Source: Mycolicibacterium frederiksbergense
GTDB taxonomy: Bacteria; Actinomycetota; Actinomycetes; Mycobacteriales; Mycobacteriaceae
Assembly (NCBI RefSeq): GCF_012223425.1
Contig: NZ_CP038799.1
Span: 5,440,249-5,504,248, forward strand
Direction of reading: 5' to 3'
Length of the DNA: 64,000 nt
Below are positions 44,654 through 53,003 of this stretch, piece by piece. Position 1 is the first letter of the stretch. Each line of letters starts with the position of its first letter. The notes under the pieces were generated by a model. It had not been told where the DNA came from. It saw only the letters and a list, made by a program, of their open reading frames with translations, and did no database searches. The translations under genes were made by a program, and so were the position numbers.

Positions 44654-45037
44654 CTATGCGGCCGCACGCAGCTCCAGCGCAAGGTTGTTCTTCATGCCGC
44701 CGCGCAACTTCGAGAACAGATTGAAGACCTTGCCGATCAGTCCGTAGCGCTTGCCGATCCCGTCGTAGACCCGGGCGACCTCGGACTGCTCCAGGATGGC
44801 CGCCACGGCATCCACTGCCTCGCTCTTGGGGTTACCGCTGCGATCGCAGACGGCGACTGTGACGCGCGGGGTGTTGCGAATGCGCTTGACCTTCCAGGCT
44901 TTCGCCTGTGTGATGGCCAGCAGCCGGTCACCGTCGGGGACGGCCCAGATGGCGGTCGGCTTCGGCCGGCCGTCCTTGGTGAACGTGGTGAGCAGAACGT
45001 AGTCGGCCTTGGCGACGTCGGCGAAGGTGAGAGCCAT
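44654..45037 (-). CDS. PPOX-class F420/flavin-dependent protein 2
   Basis: A 127-residue paralogue of the product of 43334-43729: KADYVLLTTFTKDGRPKPTAIW, then RIRNTPRVTVAVCDRSG. The C-terminal part differs (KRYGLIGKVFNLFSKLRGG), lacking the Trp-rich end. It is the first gene of a small operon with purU and probably the other paralogue. Divergent use of the two copies cannot be read from sequence. ATG 45037 is the first start in frame. Confidence 0.78.
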   Translation of the reverse strand: MALTFADVAKADYVLLTTFTKDGRPKPTAIWAVPDGDRLLAITQAKAWKVKRIRNTPRVTVAVCDRSGNPKSEAVDAVAAILEQSEVARVYDGIGKRYGLIGKVFNLFSKLRGGMKNNLALELRAAA

Positions 45038-45081
45038 GGCGCAATCCTATGTGCACCTCGCACGCGCCGGCAGCACGCGAG

Positions 45082-48000
45082 TCAGCCTTCCAGTTCCCCC
45101 TCGGTCTCCAGCATCACCTGCTTGAGGCCTTCGAGGGTGGCGGGGTCCGGTGCGGCCCACATTCCTCGCCCGGCCGCCTCCAGCAACCGCTCGGCCATCC
45201 CGTGCAGTGCCCAGGGGTTGGACTCGTTCATGAACTTGCGGTTCTCGTCGTCCAGCACGTAGCTCTGGCTGAGTTGCTCGTACATCCAGTCCGCCATCAC
45301 ATGTGCGGTCGCGTCGTAGCCGAACAGGTAGTCGACGGTGGCGGCCATCTCGAAGGCGCCCTTGTAGCCGTGCCTGCGCATGGCGTTGATCCAGCGCGGG
45401 TTGACCACGCGGGCGCGGAACACCCGGGTGGTCTCCTCGCTGAGGGTCCGGGTGCGCACCGCGTCGGGGCGGGTGTTGTCGCCGATGTAGGCGGCCGGGT
45501 CCTTGCCGGTGAGCGCGCGCACGGTGGCGATCATGCCGCCGTGGTACTGGAAATAGTCGTCGGAGTCGGCGATGTCGTGCTCGCGGGTGTCGGTGTTCTT
45601 CGCCGCCACGGCGATCCGCCGGTACGCCCGGTTCATCTCGTCGGTCGCCGGGGCACCGTCGAGGCCACGCCCGTAGGCGAAACCACCCCACGCGGTGTAC
45701 ACCTCGGCCAGGTCCTGATCGTCGCGCCAGTTGCGGCTGTCGATGAGCTGCAGCAGACCCGCACCGTAGGTTCCGGGCTTCGACCCGAAAATTCTTGTGG
45801 TGCTGCGGCGTTCGTCACCGTGCTCGGCCAGGTCGGCCAGCGAGTGGGCTCGCACGTAGTTGTCCTGCGGCCCTTCCTCCAGGCCGGCCACCAACGCGAC
45901 GGCGTCGTCGAGCATGGTGACCACATGCGGGAAAGCGTCCCGGAAGAACCCGGAGATGCGGACCGTCACGTCGATGCGCGGCCGGCCCAGTTCTTCCAGC
46001 GATATTGCTTCCAGGTCCACCACCCGGCGCGACGCGTCATCCCAGATCGGCCGGACACCGAGCAGCGCCAGCACTTCGGCGATGTCGTCGCCGGAGGTGC
46101 GCATCGCCGAGGTCCCCCACACCGAGAGGCCGACCGACGGCGGCCAGATCCCGTGGTCTGCGCGGTACCGGGCCAGCAGCGAATCGGCCAGGCCGACACC
46201 GGTTTCCCAGGCCAGCCGGGACGGCACCGCCTTGGGATCCACGGAGTAGAAGTTGCGCCCGGTCGGCAGCACGTTGACCAGACCGCGTAACGGGGAACCG
46301 GACGGCCCCGCCGGGATGTAGTGACCGTCCACGGCCCGCAGCACCGCCTCGATCTCCCCGTCGGTGCCACGCAGCCTGGGCACCACCTCGGTGGCGGCGA
46401 AGCGCAGGATCTGCGCGATCACAGGGTCATCGGTGAGCCCGTCGACCGCCCCGGCATCCCAGCCGCTGTCCTGCAGGCCGGCCACCAGCTTGCGGGCGGC
46501 CGTCTCTGCGGCGTCGACGGCGGTGCGTTCGTCGGCGCCGTCCTCGGCGAGTCCGAGGGCCTGACGCAGGCCGGGCACGGTGTGCTCGCCGCCGAACAAC
46601 TGGCGGGCGCGCAGGATGGCCAGCACCAGATCCAGTTCGGATTCCCCGACCGGCGCCTGTCCCAGGATGTGCAGGCCGTCGCGGATCTGTACGTCCTTGA
46701 TCTCGCAGAGCCACCCGTCGACGTGCAGCAGCATGTCGTCGAAGGCGTCCTCGTCGGGGCGATCCTCCAGGCCGAGGTCGTGGTCCATCTTCGCCGCGCG
46801 CATCAACGTCCAGATCTGCTGACGGATGGCGGGCAGTTTCGACGGGTCGAGTGCCGAGAGATTCGAGTGCTCGTCGAGCAGCTGTTCGAGCCGGGCGATG
46901 TCACCGTAGGTCTCGGCGCGGGCCATCGGCGGGATGAGGTGGTCGACGAGTGTCGCGTGCGCGCGGCGTTTGGCCTGGGTGCCCTCGCCCGGGTCGTTGA
47001 CGAGGAACGGGTAGATCAGCGGCAGGTCGCCCAGCGCCGCATCGGTCCCGCAGTCCGCGCTCATGCCCAGCGTCTTGCCCGGCAGCCATTCCAGGTTGCC
47101 GTGCTTTCCCAGATGGATGACGGCGTCGGCCTTGAATGCCCGCGAGTCACCGAACTGCCCGTCCAGCCAGCGGTAGGCGGCCAGATAGTGATGGCTCGGA
47201 GGCAGATCGGGGTCGTGGTAGATGGCCACCGGGTTCTCGCCGAACCCGCGCGGCGGCTGTACCAGGATCACCACGTTGCCGGACTTCATCCCGGCGATGA
47301 CGATCTCGCCGTCGGGGTCGTGGCTGCGGTCGACGAACAGCTCACCCGGCGGCGGGCCCCAGTGCCGCACCACCGCGTCGGCCAGTTCGGTGGGCACCGT
47401 GGCGAACCAGCGCCGGTAGTCGGCGGCCGATACCCGGATCGGGTTGCGCGCCAGCGTTTCCTCGGTGAGCCAGTCGGGATCCTGGCCCCCGCGTTCGATC
47501 AGCGCATGGATGAGCGCGTCGCCGTCCTCGGCGTCGACACCGGGGACCTCGCCGATGTCGATACCGTGCTCGCGCATGGCCCGCAGCAGGGCCACCGCGG
47601 AGGCCGGGGTGTCCAGGCCGACGGCGTTGCCGATGCGCGCGTGTTTGGTCGGGTAGGCCGAGAACACCAGCGCGACCTGCTTGTCGGCGGCCGGGACGTG
47701 GCGCAGCCGGGCGTGCCGCACGGCCAGACCGGCCACCCGGGCGCAGCGTTCCGGGTCGGCGCTGTAGGTGATCAGCCCCTCGTCGTCGATCTCCTTGAAC
47801 GAGAACGGGACGGTGATGATGCGGCCGTCGAACTCCGGCACCGCCACCTGGGTCGCGACATCCAGCGGGGACATGCCGTCGTCGTTCTGCGCCCAGGTGG
47901 CCCGGGAACTGGTCAGGCACAGCCCCTGCAGGATGGGGACATCCAGCGCGGCCAGATGCGCGACGTTCCAGCTGTCGTCGGTCCCGCCGGCGCCCACGGT

Positions 48001-48678
48001 CGCCGGGGTGGCGCCACCGGCGGCGAGCACCGTGGTGATCAACGCATCGGCGGTGCCCAGCAGCTCCAGCAGTTCGGGTTCGGCGGTCCGCAGCGAGGCG
48101 CAGTACACCGGCAGCGGCCGCCCACCGGCCGCTGCGATGGCGTCGCACAGCGCAGAGATGTAGCCGGTGTTGCCGGCCAGATGCTGGGCGCGGTAGTACA
48201 GCACCGCGACGGTCGGCCCGGTGACCTCGGTCTGCGGGTGTTCCAGCACGCCCCAGCCGGGAATGGAGACCGGCGGGTCGAAACCTTCGCCGGTCATGAG
48301 CAGGGTGTCGCTGAGGAAGGCGTGCAGGCCGCGCAGATTCTCGGTGCCGCCCTGCGCCAGATAGATGTGGGACTGCAGTGCCACGCCGGCCGGGACGGTC
48401 GAATGCCGCATCAGTTCGGCGTCGGGCGCCTGCTCCCCGGACAGCACCACGGTGGGCACGCCGAGGCCGACCAGTATGTCGATGCCGTCCTGCCAGGAGC
48501 GATACCCGCCGAGGATGCGGACGACGGCGATATCGACGCCGGCGACCAGCTCACCGAGCTCGCGGTCGAGTTCGTCCTGCAGCAGCCGGGCCGGATTGGC
48601 CCATCGATAGTCGGCACCGCTGGCGCGCGCGGTGATCAGGTCGGTATCGGACGTAGACAGCAGCAGCACGGTCGGCAC
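45082..48678 (-). CDS. cobN: Cobaltochelatase subunit CobN
   Basis: Large subunit (1198 residues, close to the M. tuberculosis length) of the ATP-dependent enzyme that inserts cobalt into hydrogenobyrinate diamide in the aerobic cobalamin pathway. Recognisable regions are the N-terminal VLLLSTSDTDLITAR, VLYYRAQHLAGNTGYISAL, HLGKHGNLEWLPGK and DNYVRAHSLADL, plus the MadB/CobN-like C-terminus (GYKGAFEMAATVDYLFGYDA). The CobS/CobT AAA+ and VWA partners are not in this window. The GTG at 48678 follows a 19-bp palindrome. It is divergent from cobG. Confidence 0.96.
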   Translation of the reverse strand: MPTVLLLSTSDTDLITARASGADYRWANPARLLQDELDRELGELVAGVDIAVVRILGGYRSWQDGIDILVGLGVPTVVLSGEQAPDAELMRHSTVPAGVALQSHIYLAQGGTENLRGLHAFLSDTLLMTGEGFDPPVSIPGWGVLEHPQTEVTGPTVAVLYYRAQHLAGNTGYISALCDAIAAAGGRPLPVYCASLRTAEPELLELLGTADALITTVLAAGGATPATVGAGGTDDSWNVAHLAALDVPILQGLCLTSSRATWAQNDDGMSPLDVATQVAVPEFDGRIITVPFSFKEIDDEGLITYSADPERCARVAGLAVRHARLRHVPAADKQVALVFSAYPTKHARIGNAVGLDTPASAVALLRAMREHGIDIGEVPGVDAEDGDALIHALIERGGQDPDWLTEETLARNPIRVSAADYRRWFATVPTELADAVVRHWGPPPGELFVDRSHDPDGEIVIAGMKSGNVVILVQPPRGFGENPVAIYHDPDLPPSHHYLAAYRWLDGQFGDSRAFKADAVIHLGKHGNLEWLPGKTLGMSADCGTDAALGDLPLIYPFLVNDPGEGTQAKRRAHATLVDHLIPPMARAETYGDIARLEQLLDEHSNLSALDPSKLPAIRQQIWTLMRAAKMDHDLGLEDRPDEDAFDDMLLHVDGWLCEIKDVQIRDGLHILGQAPVGESELDLVLAILRARQLFGGEHTVPGLRQALGLAEDGADERTAVDAAETAARKLVAGLQDSGWDAGAVDGLTDDPVIAQILRFAATEVVPRLRGTDGEIEAVLRAVDGHYIPAGPSGSPLRGLVNVLPTGRNFYSVDPKAVPSRLAWETGVGLADSLLARYRADHGIWPPSVGLSVWGTSAMRTSGDDIAEVLALLGVRPIWDDASRRVVDLEAISLEELGRPRIDVTVRISGFFRDAFPHVVTMLDDAVALVAGLEEGPQDNYVRAHSLADLAEHGDERRSTTRIFGSKPGTYGAGLLQLIDSRNWRDDQDLAEVYTAWGGFAYGRGLDGAPATDEMNRAYRRIAVAAKNTDTREHDIADSDDYFQYHGGMIATVRALTGKDPAAYIGDNTRPDAVRTRTLSEETTRVFRARVVNPRWINAMRRHGYKGAFEMAATVDYLFGYDATAHVMADWMYEQLSQSYVLDDENRKFMNESNPWALHGMAERLLEAAGRGMWAAPDPATLEGLKQVMLETEGELEG

Positions 48679-48694
48679 CGCTCAATCCTGCCTC

Positions 48695-48713
48695 ACCACG
48701 CGCGTCGCGTGGT
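48695..48713. promoter_or_regulatory. Perfect palindrome upstream of cobN
   Basis: ACCACGCG and CGCGTGGT flank a three-base centre (CGT). It lies between the stop of the 35-codon ORF and the cobN start, so it could be an operator, an attenuating hairpin, or a partial terminator of the small gene. Confidence 0.4.
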
Positions 48714-48720
48714 CTGCCGG

Positions 48721-48828
48721 TCAGCGGTCGGAGCGGCTCCAGCGGCCGTACCAGGAGTCCTGGTACGGGACGGAGATGGCAGCGAACACCAGGGCCACGC
48801 CGGCGGCGATGGCGATGAGTGAGGCCAT
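48721..48828 (-). CDS. 35-residue membrane microprotein upstream of cobN
   Basis: A short ORF: MASLIAIAAGVALVFAAISV forms one membrane span, followed by a polar, aromatic end (PYQDSWYGRW then SRSDR). It has a perfect AGGAGG eight bases before ATG 48828, much stronger than most genes here, which argues that it is translated. It lies 42 bp upstream of cobN on the same strand and is probably co-transcribed. It does not resemble the cobalt-transport CbtB type that I know. Possible roles are a membrane partner of a cobalt or cobalamin system or a translated leader; both are guesses. Confidence 0.55.
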   Translation of the reverse strand: MASLIAIAAGVALVFAAISVPYQDSWYGRWSRSDR

Positions 48829-48850
48829 GTCATGGCCTCCTTCCTGAAGA

Positions 48851-48865
48851 GGTACCGGCGGTACC
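48851..48865. promoter_or_regulatory. 15-bp palindrome GGTACCG-g-CGGTACC
   Basis: Perfect seven-base arms around one base. It overlaps the expected 5' leader or promoter of the 35-residue ORF, 23 bp before its start codon, in the divergent cobN/cobG spacer. Candidate operator or leader hairpin. Confidence 0.4.
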
Positions 48866-48944
48866 GGGTTGATGATCGAAACGTAGCCCCCGCAAGCGCC
48901 GGCAGCGGCATTCTGTGCCTGAGCAGACAGGCTCCCGAAAACTG

Positions 48945-48956
48945 TGACGTACGTCA
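48945..48956. promoter_or_regulatory. 12-bp perfect palindrome TGACGTACGTCA
   Basis: Located 85 bp before the cobG start in the cobN/cobG spacer. A twelve-base perfect palindrome in an AT-balanced patch followed by TAAA is a likely protein-binding site. The spacer contains no obvious cobalamin riboswitch, so a DNA-binding regulator would have to act here. Confidence 0.4.
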
Positions 48957-49040
48957 TAAAAGCCCGGGCCGAGCCGCCGCCAGCTGCGCGTTCTGGAGTT
49001 CGAATCCCGGCGGAGAACGCGTGGTGAGTACCGTGGTCAC

Positions 49041-50171
49041 GTGAGCCGCGCCCGTGATCAGGACGCCTGCCCCGGCGCCCTGCAGTTCCACCAGGCGGCC
49101 GACGGCGCGCTGATGCGGGTGCGGCTGCCCGGTGGCGTCATCTCAGCCCGCGGTCTGGAGACCCTGGCCCACCTCGCCGCCGACCACGGCGGCGGGGCGC
49201 TGGAACTGACATCGCGCGGCAGCCTGCAGATCCGCGGCATCACCGATCCGGGACGGGTGGCCGACGGACTCACCGGCGCCGGCCTGCTGCCGTCGCCCAC
49301 CCATGAACGGGTTCGCAACATCGTGTCCTCGCCGCTGTCGGGCCGCAGCGGCGGTCTGGCCGACGTGCGCGACTGGGTGGACGCCCTGGACCGGGCGCTG
49401 CAGCGCGACGAGGCGCTGGCCGCCCTGCCGGGCCGATTCTGGTTCTCCATCGACGACGGCCGCGGCGATGTCTCCGGGCTGCGCGCCGACGTCGGCGTAC
49501 AGATCGGTGACACGGGTGTCGCCCTGCTGCTCGCCGGAACGGACACCGGCGTCCGGCTGTCCCCCAACGACGCGGTGAACACCATGGTCGAGATCGCCCG
49601 GCGATTCCAGGCCGTACGCGGGAAGCGTTGGCGTGTCACCGAACTCGACAACCCCAGCGAACTGATCGGCGATTTCGCCGTCACCGTGCCGGACCCGGCC
49701 GGCCGGTACCCGCACGACGCCGGCCGGCCTCCGGTGGGCTGGATAGCGCAGACGCGCGACCCGGTCCCGGACCGGGTGGCGCTCGGCGCGGCGGTACCGC
49801 TGGGCGTGCTACCGGCCCGCACGGCGGAGTTCCTCGCGGCCATCGAGTCGCCGATCGTGGTGACACCCTGGCGTTCGATCCTCGTCTGCGATCTCACCGA
49901 GGAGGTCGCCGACACCTCGCTGCGGGTGCTGGCCCCGCTGGGCCTCGTCTTCGACGAGAACTCCCCGTGGCTGACCGTGAGTGCCTGCACAGGAAGTCCG
50001 GGGTGTGACAAATCTCTCTCCGATGTGCGCGCCGACGCGCGGGCCGCACTGACCGAGGGCGCCGCGGGGGTCCATCGCCATTTTGTTGGCTGCACACGGG
50101 CGTGCGGCAGCCCGCTGGGTGCCGAGGTGCTGGTGGCCACCGGACACGGGTACCAGAGGCGTCACCCGTAG
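49041..50171 (+). CDS. cobG: Precorrin-3B synthase CobG
   Basis: Oxygen-dependent enzyme of the aerobic cobalamin pathway that hydroxylates precorrin-3A and forms the gamma-lactone. It is related to sulfite/nitrite reductases: 376 residues with N-terminal ferredoxin-like region ADGALMRVRLPGGVIS, LTSRGSLQIRGI, and the 4Fe-4S cysteines in CTGSPGCDKS and GCTRACGSP. Its presence shows that the aerobic route is used. GTG 49041 is the only sensible start. First gene of cobG-cobH-cobIJ. Confidence 0.95.
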   Translation: MSRARDQDACPGALQFHQAADGALMRVRLPGGVISARGLETLAHLAADHGGGALELTSRGSLQIRGITDPGRVADGLTGAGLLPSPTHERVRNIVSSPLSGRSGGLADVRDWVDALDRALQRDEALAALPGRFWFSIDDGRGDVSGLRADVGVQIGDTGVALLLAGTDTGVRLSPNDAVNTMVEIARRFQAVRGKRWRVTELDNPSELIGDFAVTVPDPAGRYPHDAGRPPVGWIAQTRDPVPDRVALGAAVPLGVLPARTAEFLAAIESPIVVTPWRSILVCDLTEEVADTSLRVLAPLGLVFDENSPWLTVSACTGSPGCDKSLSDVRADARAALTEGAAGVHRHFVGCTRACGSPLGAEVLVATGHGYQRRHP

Positions 50172-50180
50172 GGTGATCGG

Positions 50181-50807
50181 GTGCTCGAATACACCCGCGA
50201 CGCTGCGGAAATATACCGGCAATCCTTCGCCACCATCCGGGATGAAGCGGACCTGACCCCCTTCCCCGATGACGTCTCACGCGTCGTGGTCCGGCTCATT
50301 CACACCTGCGGTCAGGTCGACGTCACCGGCCACGTCGCCTTCACCCCCGATGTGGTCGCCCGCACGCATGCGGCGCTGGCCGCGGGTGCACCGGTGCTCT
50401 GTGATTCGTCGATGGTCGCCGCCGGCATCACCCGCTCCCGACTGCCCGCCGACAACGAGGTCGTCTCGCTGGTCGCCGACCCGCGCGCCGCCGAGCTGGC
50501 GTCCACCTTGGGCAGCACTCGCTCCGCAGCAGGCGTCGACCTGTGGGCCGACCGGTTGGGTGGAGCCGTGCTCGCGATCGGCAATGCCCCCACCGCGCTG
50601 TTCCGGCTGCTGGAACTGCTCGACGAGGGCGCGCCGGTGCCCGCGGCGGTGCTGGGTGGACCCGTCGGCTTCGTGGGCTCCGCACAGTCCAAGGATGAAC
50701 TGATCGCCCGGCCACGCGGCATGTCATACCTGGTGGTGAAGGGCAGGCGCGGGGGCAGCGCGATGGCCGCCGCCGCCGTGAATGCGATTGCGAGCGAACG
50801 CGAATGA
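50181..50807 (+). CDS. cobH: Precorrin-8X methylmutase CobH
   Basis: Moves the C11 methyl group to C12, giving hydrogenobyrinate (208 residues, normal length). The catalytic His is in VVRLIHTCGQVD and the substrate-contact blocks VLCDSSMVAAGI, IGNAPTALFRLLELL and GGPVGFVGSAQSKDEL are clear. GTG 50181 follows the cobG stop by nine bases; a TAGGGT box lies just upstream, so an extra internal promoter is possible. Its stop overlaps the next ATG (ATGA). Confidence 0.96.
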   Translation: MLEYTRDAAEIYRQSFATIRDEADLTPFPDDVSRVVVRLIHTCGQVDVTGHVAFTPDVVARTHAALAAGAPVLCDSSMVAAGITRSRLPADNEVVSLVADPRAAELASTLGSTRSAAGVDLWADRLGGAVLAIGNAPTALFRLLELLDEGAPVPAAVLGGPVGFVGSAQSKDELIARPRGMSYLVVKGRRGGSAMAAAAVNAIASERE

Positions 50808-52270
50808 CTCTCACGACAAAAGGCACCCTCTACGGCGTCGGCCTCGGCCCCGGTGATCCCGAACTGGTGACGGTCAAGGCCGCCCGACTCATCGGCGAGG
50901 CCGATGTCGTCGCGTACCACAGCGCACGCCACGGCCGCAGTATCGCGCGCCGGATCGCCGCGCAATATCTGCGCGAAGGTCAGATCGAGGAGCATCTGGT
51001 GTATCCGGTCACCACCGAGACCACCGAGCATCCCGGTGGCTACGCCGGTGCGATGGAGGATTTCTATGCCGAATCCGCCGATCGCATCGCCGTACACCTG
51101 GAAGCCGGGCGCAATGTGGCGCTGCTGGCCGAGGGTGATCCGCTGTTCTACAGCTCCTACATGCACATGCACACCCGGCTGACCGCGCGGTTCGACGCCG
51201 TCATCGTGCCCGGTGTGACATCGGTGAGTGCCGCCTCGGCGGCCACCGGCACCCCGCTGGTGCAGGGCGACGAGGTCCTGACGATCCTGCCCGGCACGCT
51301 GCCCACCGCCGAGCTGACCCGCCGCCTCGCCGATACCGACGCCGCCGTCATCATGAAACTGGGTAAGTCGTATCCGGAGGTGCGGCAGGCACTTTCGGAG
51401 ACCCATCGGCTGGACCGGGCGTTCTACGTGGAGCGGGCCAGCACCGATCAGCAGCGCGTACTCGCGGCAAGCGAGGTCGACGAAAGCTCGGTCCCCTACT
51501 TCTCCATCGTGATGGTGCCCGGGGAGGCGGCCGTGCCGCGCACCGGCGGCAGCGTCGCGGTGGTCGGGCTCGGCCCCGGTGACCTGGACTGGATCACCCC
51601 GCAGGCGCGTCGCGAACTGGCCGCCGCCACCGACCTGATCGGCTACTTCCCGTATCTCGACCGGGTCGGGGCCCGCGCCGGACAGACCCGGCATGCCAGT
51701 GACAACACCGATGAACCGGCGCGAGCCCGGCTGGCCTGCGAACTGGCCCGGCAGGGCCGCGCGGTGGTGGTGGTGTCCTCCGGTGACCCCGGCATATTCG
51801 CGATGGCCACGGCCGTCCTCGAGGAGGCCGTCGACTGGCCCGATGTCGAGGTCCGGGTGATTCCGGCGATGACCGCGGCGCAGGCGGTGGCCAGCCGGGT
51901 CGGCGCGCCACTGGGCCACGACTACGCCGTCATCTCGCTGTCTGACCGGCTCAAGCCATGGGAGATCATCGCCGCCCGGGTCAGTGCGGCGGCAGCCGCA
52001 GACATGGTCATCGCGGTGTACAACCCGGCGTCGAAAACGCGGACCTGGCAGGTCGGCGAGATGCAGAAGCTGCTGCTGGAACACCGCGATGCCGCCACTC
52101 CGGTCGTGATCGGGCGCGATGTCGCGGGCCCGAACGAGACGGTGCGGGTGGTGGCCCTCGGCGATCTGGATCCCGGCGAGGTGGACATGCGCTGCCTGCT
52201 GATCATCGGGTCCTCGCAGACCCGGTGGCACGGCGACACGGTGTTCACCCCCCGCAACTACCCGGGCTGA
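50804..52270 (+). CDS. cobIJ: Fused precorrin-2 C20-/precorrin-3B C17-methyltransferase CobIJ
   Basis: A 488-residue fusion of two SAM-dependent corrin methyltransferases, as in M. tuberculosis CobI. The first half (to about residue 245) has GVGLGPGDPELVTVKA and AEGDPLFYSSYMHMH (CobI); the second has VVGLGPGDLDWITPQAR and VSSGDPGIFAMATAV (CobJ). Catalysing two non-consecutive steps on one chain either side of CobG may help channel unstable intermediates. Coupled to cobH by ATGA. Ends the operon; a TetR gene with its own promoter follows. Confidence 0.96.
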   Translation: MTLTTKGTLYGVGLGPGDPELVTVKAARLIGEADVVAYHSARHGRSIARRIAAQYLREGQIEEHLVYPVTTETTEHPGGYAGAMEDFYAESADRIAVHLEAGRNVALLAEGDPLFYSSYMHMHTRLTARFDAVIVPGVTSVSAASAATGTPLVQGDEVLTILPGTLPTAELTRRLADTDAAVIMKLGKSYPEVRQALSETHRLDRAFYVERASTDQQRVLAASEVDESSVPYFSIVMVPGEAAVPRTGGSVAVVGLGPGDLDWITPQARRELAAATDLIGYFPYLDRVGARAGQTRHASDNTDEPARARLACELARQGRAVVVVSSGDPGIFAMATAVLEEAVDWPDVEVRVIPAMTAAQAVASRVGAPLGHDYAVISLSDRLKPWEIIAARVSAAAAADMVIAVYNPASKTRTWQVGEMQKLLLEHRDAATPVVIGRDVAGPNETVRVVALGDLDPGEVDMRCLLIIGSSQTRWHGDTVFTPRNYPG

Positions 52271-52286
52271 CAACCGTCGAGTTTCA

Positions 52287-52315
52287 TTGACAGTTGTCAG
52301 AAGCAGGGCTACTGT
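52287..52315 (+). promoter_or_regulatory. Promoter and overlapping operator of the TetR gene
   Basis: TTGACA (52287-52292), 17-base spacer and TACTGT (52310-52315). Inverted repeat TGACA-GT-TGTCA (52288-52299) covers the -35 box, so bound repressor would block polymerase. The expected transcription start falls at or one base before GTG 52323. Confidence 0.65.
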
Positions 52316-52322
52316 CCCGCTG

Positions 52323-53003
52323 GTGCAGCGGGGCAACGATGTCGTCGAGCCGCCGGTGTCGGCTGCGCGCTCGGTGACCGACCGGCGCCAGCCGCAGCGC
52401 AGCGATCAGCGTCGCAGCGCCATCCTGACCGCCTTCGACGAAGCCCTTCGGGCCCGGGGGTTCGAGGCGGTCAACATCGCCGATGTCGCCGCCGCTGCCG
52501 GTGTCGGCCGGTCGGCGTTCTATTTCTACTTCGAGAACAAGGCCGCGGCCGTGGCAGCCCTGCTGGAGTCGATGTACGACGACGTCTTCGCCGCCAGTGA
52601 CATCGTGACCGCGTCCAGCGGTTCGCCGCGGTGGCGGATCCACGCCATGCTCGAAGCGCTCATGGAAACCGGTGCGGCGCATCGATACCTGTTCACCGCC
52701 ATGCTGGATGCGCGCGCGGCGAGCAGCGCGATCCGCGAGATCTGGGACAGTTCCCGGGAGGCGTTCGTCCCGGCCATCGCGGCAATGATCGAGACCGAGC
52801 GCGCCGCCGGTCGCGCGCCCGCCGGTCCCGCCGCCGACGTGCTGGCCGGCCTGCTGCTGGAACTCAACGACCGCATTCTGGAGCGCTTCACCCTCGGTGG
52901 ACCCCGGTCCCGTGATGAACTCGTCATCGGCGCGGAAACCATTTGGCTGCACACCATTTACGGCACGGCGATCGGAGTAGATGACATGCGAGAGACCTCA
53001 TGA
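52323..53003 (+). CDS. TetR/AcrR family regulator
   Basis: A 226-residue one-domain TetR repressor: helix-turn-helix ADVAAAAGVGRSAFYFYFENKAA within FEAVNIADVAAAAG and SAFYFYFENKA, followed by an all-helical ligand domain. GTG 52323 was chosen because the promoter's -10 box ends eight bases before it; the message would be leaderless. It is translationally coupled (ATGA) to the following phosphotransferase-like gene, which is its most likely target together with itself. Ligand unknown. This pair sits between two blocks of cobalamin genes but has no visible link to the pathway. Confidence 0.87.
   Translation: MQRGNDVVEPPVSAARSVTDRRQPQRSDQRRSAILTAFDEALRARGFEAVNIADVAAAAGVGRSAFYFYFENKAAAVAALLESMYDDVFAASDIVTASSGSPRWRIHAMLEALMETGAAHRYLFTAMLDARAASSAIREIWDSSREAFVPAIAAMIETERAAGRAPAGPAADVLAGLLLELNDRILERFTLGGPRSRDELVIGAETIWLHTIYGTAIGVDDMRETS

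Noticed and set aside
46321..48822. 833-codon open frame on the plus strand opposite cobN
   Set aside because: It is a shadow of the high-GC coding bias of cobN: low-complexity Arg/Gly/Gln/His composition, no recognisable domain, no ribosome-binding site.
48829..49040. Possible cobalamin riboswitch in the cobN/cobG spacer
   Set aside because: I looked for the B12-box type conserved core on both strands and saw none; a covariance-model search would be decisive.
50312..52336. 674-codon minus-strand frame opposite cobH and cobIJ
   Set aside because: Covers a coupled operon of recognised enzymes and shows no family motif.
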